From: Spirochaetota bacterium
GTDB taxonomy: Bacteria; Spirochaetota; Spirochaetia; DTKZ01
Length of the DNA: 11,913 bases
Reading direction: 5' to 3'
NCBI GenBank assembly: GCA_029562045.1
Contig: JAKQWJ010000335.1
Span: 1-11,913 of the forward strand
Shown: positions 7,761 through 11,913 of the stretch, piece by piece
How the letters are laid out: every line of letters starts with the position of its first letter
Numbering within the stretch: the stretch's first letter is position 1
Program-made: the position numbers and the translations under genes
Notes under the pieces: model-generated
The model's input: only the letters and a program-made list of their open reading frames with translations
Told to the model about the DNA's origin: nothing
Databases searched by the model: none

Positions 7761-7771
7761 TTTTCCATAAT
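7743..7771 (+). promoter_or_regulatory. Candidate sigma-70 promoter ahead of the fliA gene group
   Basis: A -35-like TTGACT (7743-7748) and a -10-like CATAAT (7766-7771) are separated by exactly 17 bp. Each matches the housekeeping consensus at five of six positions. The spacer ends in an AT-rich stretch that stands out against the GC-rich surroundings. The predicted start would be near 7778, only about four bases before the ATG at 7782, so the first gene would have almost no leader while fliA and later genes would be transcribed normally. The element overlaps the end of flhG and the flhG to 222-aa gap. It is a consensus match by eye only, without experimental support. Confidence 0.5.
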
Positions 7772-7781
7772 CGGAGAGGCT

Positions 7782-8450
7782 ATGGATAAGGGCTGGAAAA
7801 CCGGCGTCATGAGCGCCATCGCCGCTTTCGGGGTTTCCGTTTTTTTCGGCATTCTCGGTGGTGTCGGGTTCGGGACCCTGCTGGCGCGGGCCCTGGCGGG
7901 GGCGGCGGTTTTCGCCGGTCTCGGGTACGGAGCGTCGATGATCGTCCGGCGCTTCCTTCCGGAGCTGTTCTCCTCCGCTTCCACCACCTCCGACGGGGGA
8001 GTGGACATACTGCTGCCCGATGTAAACCCCCATGGGTCCGGCGCCCTGGAACCCGGAGCCCCGGGGCCCGGGGTCCTGTCCGCCGATGAGGGGGAGGAGG
8101 AGTTTTTCCTGAAGGAGGTCCCGGGTCCTCTGGAACCGGTTGACGAGCCGGTGGAGGAGGCGGAGGATCTGCCGCTGTCGGAGGATGTCACGGGGCGAAG
8201 GGCGGCGGACCCGCCGAAGTCCTCCAGGGCCCGGACCGCCGAGCCGGAGGACGAGGGCCCGGAGCCTCTGCAGGAGCTGGAGACCCTCCCGGATGTGGGC
8301 GCTCTGGAAACGGCGTTCAGCCCGGCGCCGCGGGAAGCCGCGACGGGAGCGGAGCTTTCCGGAGACCCCGGGGACAAAGACCGGGGCAAGGACCCTGTTC
8401 TGCTGGCCAAGGTGGTGCAAACGCTGCTCCGGAAGGAGAAAGAGGGATAA
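7782..8450 (+). CDS. Uncharacterised membrane protein with acidic Pro-rich linker
   Basis: I cannot assign a known family. The 222-aa product begins with two closely spaced hydrophobic segments, rich in Gly and Ala, at about residues 8-29 and 33-55, which would form a membrane hairpin. RR at 56-57 suggests that the following region is cytoplasmic. Residues about 65-200 are a low-complexity, acidic and proline-rich linker, probably disordered. The last 19 residues (DPVLLAKVVQTLLRKEKEG, 204-222) form a short amphipathic-looking helix that may be a docking motif. The ATG follows GGAGAG (7773-7778). The gene sits between flhG and fliA, with 4 bp to fliA, in the position where treponemes also have an unnamed gene (from memory). 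A membrane tether for FlhG, FliA or FapA is a possible role, but this is inference. Base composition and codon use look like those of the neighbours. Confidence 0.8.
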   Translation: MDKGWKTGVMSAIAAFGVSVFFGILGGVGFGTLLARALAGAAVFAGLGYGASMIVRRFLPELFSSASTTSDGGVDILLPDVNPHGSGALEPGAPGPGVLSADEGEEEFFLKEVPGPLEPVDEPVEEAEDLPLSEDVTGRRAADPPKSSRARTAEPEDEGPEPLQELETLPDVGALETAFSPAPREAATGAELSGDPGDKDRGKDPVLLAKVVQTLLRKEKEG

Positions 8451-8454
8451 GACG

Positions 8455-9243
8455 GTGGGGGATAACCTGTTGGAAGAAAAATCCGAAGACGAACTGTGGC
8501 GGATATTCAAGAAGACCCGGGACCCGGGCATCCGCGATGTCTTCGTCAACCAGTATGCTCCGCTGGTGAAATATGTGGCCGGCAAGATCGCCGTCAATAT
8601 GCCCCACAATGTGGAATTCGACGACCTGGTGGGCTTCGGCGTCTTCGGACTGTTCGATGCGATAAAGAAGTTCGATCCCGACAAGCATGTGAAGTTCAAG
8701 ACCTACGCGGTGACCCGGATCCGGGGCGCCATCTACGACGAACTGCGCTCCATCGACTGGGTTCCCCGCTCGGTGCGGCAGAAGAGCCGGGAGGTGGAGG
8801 ACGCGATGCGCCATCTGGAGTCTTTCCTGGGACGCTCCGCCAGCGACAAGGAGCTCGCCGGGGCGATGGGGGTATCCGTCAAGGAATTCGAAAAGACCAT
8901 GCAGAAGATTTCCGGAACCTCCATCCTGTCGCTGAACGATGTCTGGTACACCGGGGAGGACAACGACAAGGCCTCCATTGCCGACAGCATCGAATCCCCC
9001 CACAGCCTCAACCCGGAAACCATTGTGGAAAAAGAGGAGATACGGCGGGTGATAGTAAAAACCATCGACGAACTGCCGGATAAGGAGAAAAAAGTCCTGG
9101 TCCTCTATTACTACGAAGATCTGACTCTGAAGGAGATCGGAAAGATTCTGGGAGTCACCGAATCCCGGATTTCCCAGCTGCACACCAAGGCGATCATGAG
9201 ACTCCGGGCGAAGCTGACGAATATTAAAAAGGGGATCATGTAG
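8455..9243 (+). CDS. fliA: Flagellar sigma factor sigma-28 (FliA/WhiG family)
   Basis: This RNA polymerase sigma factor directs transcription of late flagellar genes. The 262-aa product has region 2 at about 25-100, including the core-binding and -10-reading segment FDDLVGFGVFGLFDAIKKFD (55-74) and TYAVTRIRGAIYDELRSIDW (83-102), typical of sigma-28. Region 3 lies at about 103-170. Region 4 (about 205-255) has the -35-binding helix-turn-helix LTLKEIGKILGVTESRISQL (223-242). I chose the GTG at 8455 because AGAGGG (8441-8446) precedes it and the product then has the family's usual length. A TTG at 8470 is the alternative. The frame stays open upstream to 8140, but that extension overlaps the previous gene, is Arg-rich and has no family resemblance. 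No flgM anti-sigma gene is seen in the window. The next gene starts 2 bp after the stop. Confidence 0.95.
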   Translation: MGDNLLEEKSEDELWRIFKKTRDPGIRDVFVNQYAPLVKYVAGKIAVNMPHNVEFDDLVGFGVFGLFDAIKKFDPDKHVKFKTYAVTRIRGAIYDELRSIDWVPRSVRQKSREVEDAMRHLESFLGRSASDKELAGAMGVSVKEFEKTMQKISGTSILSLNDVWYTGEDNDKASIADSIESPHSLNPETIVEKEEIRRVIVKTIDELPDKEKKVLVLYYYEDLTLKEIGKILGVTESRISQLHTKAIMRLRAKLTNIKKGIM

Positions 9244-9245
9244 AC

Positions 9246-11186
9246 ATGGTGAGCCTCGACCAGCTCCGGGCCTTCATGAAGGCCCAGGCGGAGGAAGACA
9301 AAAACCGTCGGCGGATCCGCGCCTCCGGCGCCACCCTGGAAGATGCCCTGAAACAGGCGTCCATCGAGCTGGGCCTTCCGCTGAAAACCATCGAGTACGA
9401 GGTGCTGGAAAAAGGCTCCCGGGGGACCTTCGGCCTGGGAAAAAAGGCCTGGACCATCGTCGCCTACCCTGCGCGGAAGAAGGACGAAGCCGTCGGGCGT
9501 GATGCCGATGCGGGCCTCTTCCCGGACCAGTCGGCGAAGGCCGCCTCCGAAGATCGGGACGGCGTGGTGAGCCTGCGGCTCACCGCCGAGGGGGTGCTGC
9601 TCAAGGTGTCCCCGCCCCGCGGCAGGGGCCTGCGGGTGGGCGAGCGGGAGGCGGTGGAGAAAATAACCCAGAGATACCCGGGGCGTTTCGACGGATCCCT
9701 GGTGGCGAAGGTGGTCAAATACGCCGACGACGAGTATGTCAAAATCGCGGAATACGACCACGTTCCCATCAACGATCCCGTCATGTCCGTGGATATCACC
9801 GACGGGGAGATGAAGGGGTTCGTGATACTCCATCCCCCGGGGTCGGGAGGGGCCGACCCGTCTTTCGACAGCATCGTGTCCTTCCTGCAGAACAACGGGG
9901 TTGTCAGCGGTTTCCAGGAGGACCTCATCCATGAACTGGAGGACAACCCCCGGTATGGAGTCCCGGTCCTGGTGGCCGAAGGGTCCCGCCCGAAGATCGG
10001 CCGGGACGCGCAGATCGTCTACTCCTTCGAGACCGACACGTCGAAGGTCCAGTTGAAGGAAAAAAACGGGCGGGTGGACTTCAAGGAACTGAATCTCATC
10101 AAGAACGTCGTGGAGGGTCAGGTGCTGGCCCGGAAAATACCTCCCGAGAGGGGGGAAAGCGGGCGGACCGTGACGGGAAAGCTCCTTCCGTCGAAGGACG
10201 GCCAGGATTGCGACATCGATGTGGGTAAGAATGTGAAGCTTTCCGAGGACGGGGGCTCCGCCATCGCGGAGATGAACGGCCAGGTCGTCATCACCGCGGG
10301 AAAAATCAACGTGGAGCCGGTCTTCGTCGTTCCCGGAGACGTGAATCTGAAAACAGGGAACATCCTTTTCCTCGGAACGGTGATGGTGCGGGGCAACGTG
10401 GACGACGGGTTTTCCGTCAAGGCGGCGGGAAACATCGAGGTCATGGGGAGTGTGGGCCGATGCGATCTGGATGCTGAAGGGGACATCATCGTCCACCAGG
10501 GCATAACCGGAAAGACCACCGGCAAGGTCCTCTGCGGCCGATCCGTCTGGTCCAAGTTCATCGAAAACTCCGATGTTGAAGCCGGCGAGTTCGTCGTCGT
10601 CAGCGACGGGATCATCAACTCCCGGATCATCGCGAACAGGAAGGTGCTCTGCAAGGGCAAACGGGCGAGCATCGTCGGAGGGCATCTGCGGGTGGCGGAG
10701 GAGATTAACGCCAAGACCCTGGGCTCCGTGGCGGGGAGTGAAACCATCCTCGAGGTGGGTTACGACCCCAGGAGCAAGGCCAAATTCGACGAGATGGAAG
10801 CCCGGCATCTGGAGCTGGAGAAGCAGCTGGACGAGGTCAACCTGAATCTGGGGACCCTGGAGAATCTGAAAAAGGTCAAGCAGGTTCTTCCGGAGGACAA
10901 ACAGGGGTACTACGACGAACTCACCGCCCGCAGGGCGGCCCTCCTGGGCGACGTCGACGGGCTGCGAAAAGGCATGGAGGAGCTGAAAAACTATCTGTCC
11001 CAGTTGGGGATCACCGGGAAGATCAGCGCCTCGGGCACCGTTTTCCCGGGGGTGAAGGTCATCATCAAGGAAGCGGTGCTGGATGTGAAAAACGAGTTCA
11101 AGGCAGTGACCTTCATCTCCGAGGGTAATCTGGTCCGGGTTTCCCGGTACGAGGAGCCGGAGGAGGACCTGAGCAGGAAGCGCTGA
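9246..11186 (+). CDS. Jag_N-FapA (DUF342) protein
   Basis: The 646-aa soluble protein has a Jag_N-like domain at about residues 22-76 (GATLEDALKQASIELGLPLK, then EKGSRGTFGLGKKAW). A FapA/DUF342 region follows from about 105 to 635. The signature block GRTVTGKLLPSKDGQDCDID (306-325) continues into NVKLSEDGGSAIAEMNGQVV (329-348). About 345-505 shows short Gly-turn, Val/Ile-rich repeats consistent with a right-handed beta-solenoid. A coiled coil lies at about 511-586, and a last beta stretch at 588-635 closes the fold. FapA proteins are linked to flagellar assembly by gene neighbourhood, but their biochemistry is unsettled. Jag_N is otherwise known from the RNA-binding protein KhpB/Jag; the KH and R3H domains of that protein are absent here. 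The ATG lies 2 bp after fliA with GGGGATC upstream. The stop overlaps the next start by 1 bp. Confidence 0.9.
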   Translation: MVSLDQLRAFMKAQAEEDKNRRRIRASGATLEDALKQASIELGLPLKTIEYEVLEKGSRGTFGLGKKAWTIVAYPARKKDEAVGRDADAGLFPDQSAKAASEDRDGVVSLRLTAEGVLLKVSPPRGRGLRVGEREAVEKITQRYPGRFDGSLVAKVVKYADDEYVKIAEYDHVPINDPVMSVDITDGEMKGFVILHPPGSGGADPSFDSIVSFLQNNGVVSGFQEDLIHELEDNPRYGVPVLVAEGSRPKIGRDAQIVYSFETDTSKVQLKEKNGRVDFKELNLIKNVVEGQVLARKIPPERGESGRTVTGKLLPSKDGQDCDIDVGKNVKLSEDGGSAIAEMNGQVVITAGKINVEPVFVVPGDVNLKTGNILFLGTVMVRGNVDDGFSVKAAGNIEVMGSVGRCDLDAEGDIIVHQGITGKTTGKVLCGRSVWSKFIENSDVEAGEFVVVSDGIINSRIIANRKVLCKGKRASIVGGHLRVAEEINAKTLGSVAGSETILEVGYDPRSKAKFDEMEARHLELEKQLDEVNLNLGTLENLKKVKQVLPEDKQGYYDELTARRAALLGDVDGLRKGMEELKNYLSQLGITGKISASGTVFPGVKVIIKEAVLDVKNEFKAVTFISEGNLVRVSRYEEPEEDLSRKR

Positions 11187-11518
11187 TGTCCATCCAACCC
11201 ATCGATCTGCAGGTTCTTTTTTCCCGCCTCGAACAGCTGGGCAAGGAGCAGGCGATCCAGAAGGAGGTGCCGGTCCACAACCAGCTGGTCCAGGGAGCGG
11301 AGCTGGCCAGGCAGGCGGAGGCGCAGGACCATGCGGTCAATCAGGCCCGGGAGGTGGCGGGGAACGGCATCGCCAAGGTGAAGGACGAAAAGAAAAAGCG
11401 GGGGAAGCCGTCCGACTCCCGGGAGCGGGAGCGCAGGAAACCGGATGACGCTGCGCCGGTCCGGGAGGAAGTGGTCCGGGATCCGGATCTGGGCCGAAAT
11501 GTGGATCTTATGGGGTAG
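11186..11518 (+). CDS. Small charged helical protein, unknown function
   Basis: The 110-aa product is not assigned to a named family. It has three parts. The first is an N-terminal block starting MSIQPIDLQVLFSRLEQLGK, mostly helical to about residue 62 and rich in Gln and Ala. The second is a strongly charged Lys/Arg/Asp/Glu linker at about 66-95. The third is a short C-terminal block DPDLGRNVDLMG (99-110). No membrane span or signal peptide is seen. The block arrangement recalls small proteins found next to FapA and flagellar genes in other bacteria (from memory, low certainty). Its ATG overlaps the TGA of the FapA gene by one base, and AGGAAG (11175-11180) serves as ribosome site. It lies 4 bp before the final gene. 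The conserved-looking ends with a variable middle suggest an adaptor that binds two partners, which is inference. Confidence 0.8.
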   Translation: MSIQPIDLQVLFSRLEQLGKEQAIQKEVPVHNQLVQGAELARQAEAQDHAVNQAREVAGNGIAKVKDEKKKRGKPSDSRERERRKPDDAAPVREEVVRDPDLGRNVDLMG

Positions 11519-11522
11519 GGGG

Positions 11523-11913
11523 ATGAGCACCGCGGCGCTTCTGGGGATGAATCTCGTTTTTCTTCTCTTTCTCTTCCGCTATTTCCAGCATCGGATGGAT
11601 CGGCGGCTCTCCTCTCCGGAACTCCTGGAAAAGGTGCGCCGGGAGATCGGAGGCATGATCACCGAACTGAACATGACCACGGAACGCAACATCGGCCTCA
11701 TCGAGGAAAGGCTGTCGGTCCTGAAGGAAACCCTGGACAGGGCGGACAAGAGAATCCTGCTGATGAAAAGAGAGGCGGAGAAGCACGAAGTGGGCGCGCA
11801 GGTGTACGACAGGATCCGGCGGAACCGGGAGCAGCCCGACGACGAGGCCCCTCCCCGGGAAGAGGGCCGGAAGCCGGTTTCCTACCAGGAGGTTGTGGAC
11901 CTCCACGGCAAGG
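11523..11913 (+). CDS. Membrane-anchored coiled-coil protein, 3' end cut by window
   Basis: The ATG at 11523 opens a frame that runs to the window edge without a stop (130 codons seen). Residues 1-21 (LLGMNLVFLLFLFRYF core) form one membrane span followed by basic residues (HRMDRR), predicting a cytoplasmic remainder. Residues about 30-92 are rich in Leu, Glu, Lys and Arg with a heptad-like pattern (EERLSVLKETLDRADKRILL), probably a coiled coil. A short acidic/Pro linker follows, and the visible end, VSYQEVVDLHGKx, looks like the start of a small helical domain. Similar membrane-anchor, coiled-coil and C-terminal-helix proteins of the DUF6115/DUF2802 type occur near flagellar genes in other phyla. 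That link is by architecture only. GGGGTAGGGGG (11512-11522) is the likely ribosome site. The gene is tightly coupled to the preceding 110-aa gene. Confidence 0.75.
   Translation, partial: MSTAALLGMNLVFLLFLFRYFQHRMDRRLSSPELLEKVRREIGGMITELNMTTERNIGLIEERLSVLKETLDRADKRILLMKREAEKHEVGAQVYDRIRRNREQPDDEAPPREEGRKPVSYQEVVDLHGK

Noticed and set aside
7731..7764. CCCCG...CGGGG stem near the flhG stop followed by AATTTT as a terminator
   Set aside because: The stem is only 5 bp with a 13-nt loop, the T-run is four bases, and it is separated from the stem. Too weak to call.
8140..8454. Upstream extension of the fliA frame
   Set aside because: It overlaps the 222-aa gene out of frame, is Arg-rich and low in complexity, and adds about 105 residues that no sigma-28 has. 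The GTG at 8455 has a good ribosome site.
10441..10460. GCCGAT motifs (also near 7318, 8084 and 9505) as sigma-28 -10 boxes
   Set aside because: None continues to GCCGATAA and none has a TAAA-like -35 box at about 15 bp.

Overview
The window is a single, tightly packed, plus-strand flagellar operon fragment of about 12 kb with a high G+C content (roughly two-thirds by eye). The gene order is fliO-fliP-fliQ-fliR-flhB-flhA-flhF-flhG-(membrane protein)-fliA-(Jag_N/FapA protein)-(110-aa protein)-(membrane coiled-coil protein). From memory this is the order of the large flagellar export operon of spirochaetes such as Treponema. The FliP, FlhB and FlhA wording also looks spirochaetal to me, for example the HLQWFAAEDEGR block of FlhB. 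I therefore infer a high-GC, flagellated free-living or host-associated member of the Spirochaetales. A Firmicute-like donor or relative is the main alternative, because FapA-type and small coiled-coil genes also sit beside flagellar genes there. No tRNA, rRNA, IS element, CRISPR array or foreign island is visible.

Layout: positions 1-5639 encode the membrane part of the flagellar type III export gate. This comprises the end of FliO, the FliP/FliQ/FliR core, the autocleaving switch protein FlhB, and the FlhA ring. Positions 5645-7760 encode the FlhF GTPase and the FlhG (FleN/YlxH) ATPase, the pair that sets the place and number of flagella. Positions 7782-11913 hold an uncharacterised membrane protein with an acidic linker, the flagellar sigma factor sigma-28, a Jag_N-DUF342 (FapA) protein, a small helical/charged protein, and a membrane-anchored coiled-coil protein cut by the window end.

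The genes are separated by at most 28 bp, and several overlap or nearly touch: fliR/flhB by 4 bp and the FapA gene/110-aa gene by 1 bp. Co-transcription and translational coupling are therefore likely. The one good internal promoter candidate is a TTGACT-17 bp-CATAAT match at 7743-7771, between flhG and the 222-aa gene. It would let fliA and its followers be made separately from the export-gate genes. No rho-independent terminator and no convincing sigma-28 promoter was found.

The observations most worth following are these. The residue aligning with the essential Asp208 of Salmonella FlhA is Asn206 here. The internal promoter lies ahead of the fliA group. An eight-G tract sits between the Shine-Dalgarno and the ATG of fliP. 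Four conserved-looking but functionally unassigned proteins cluster around fliA.
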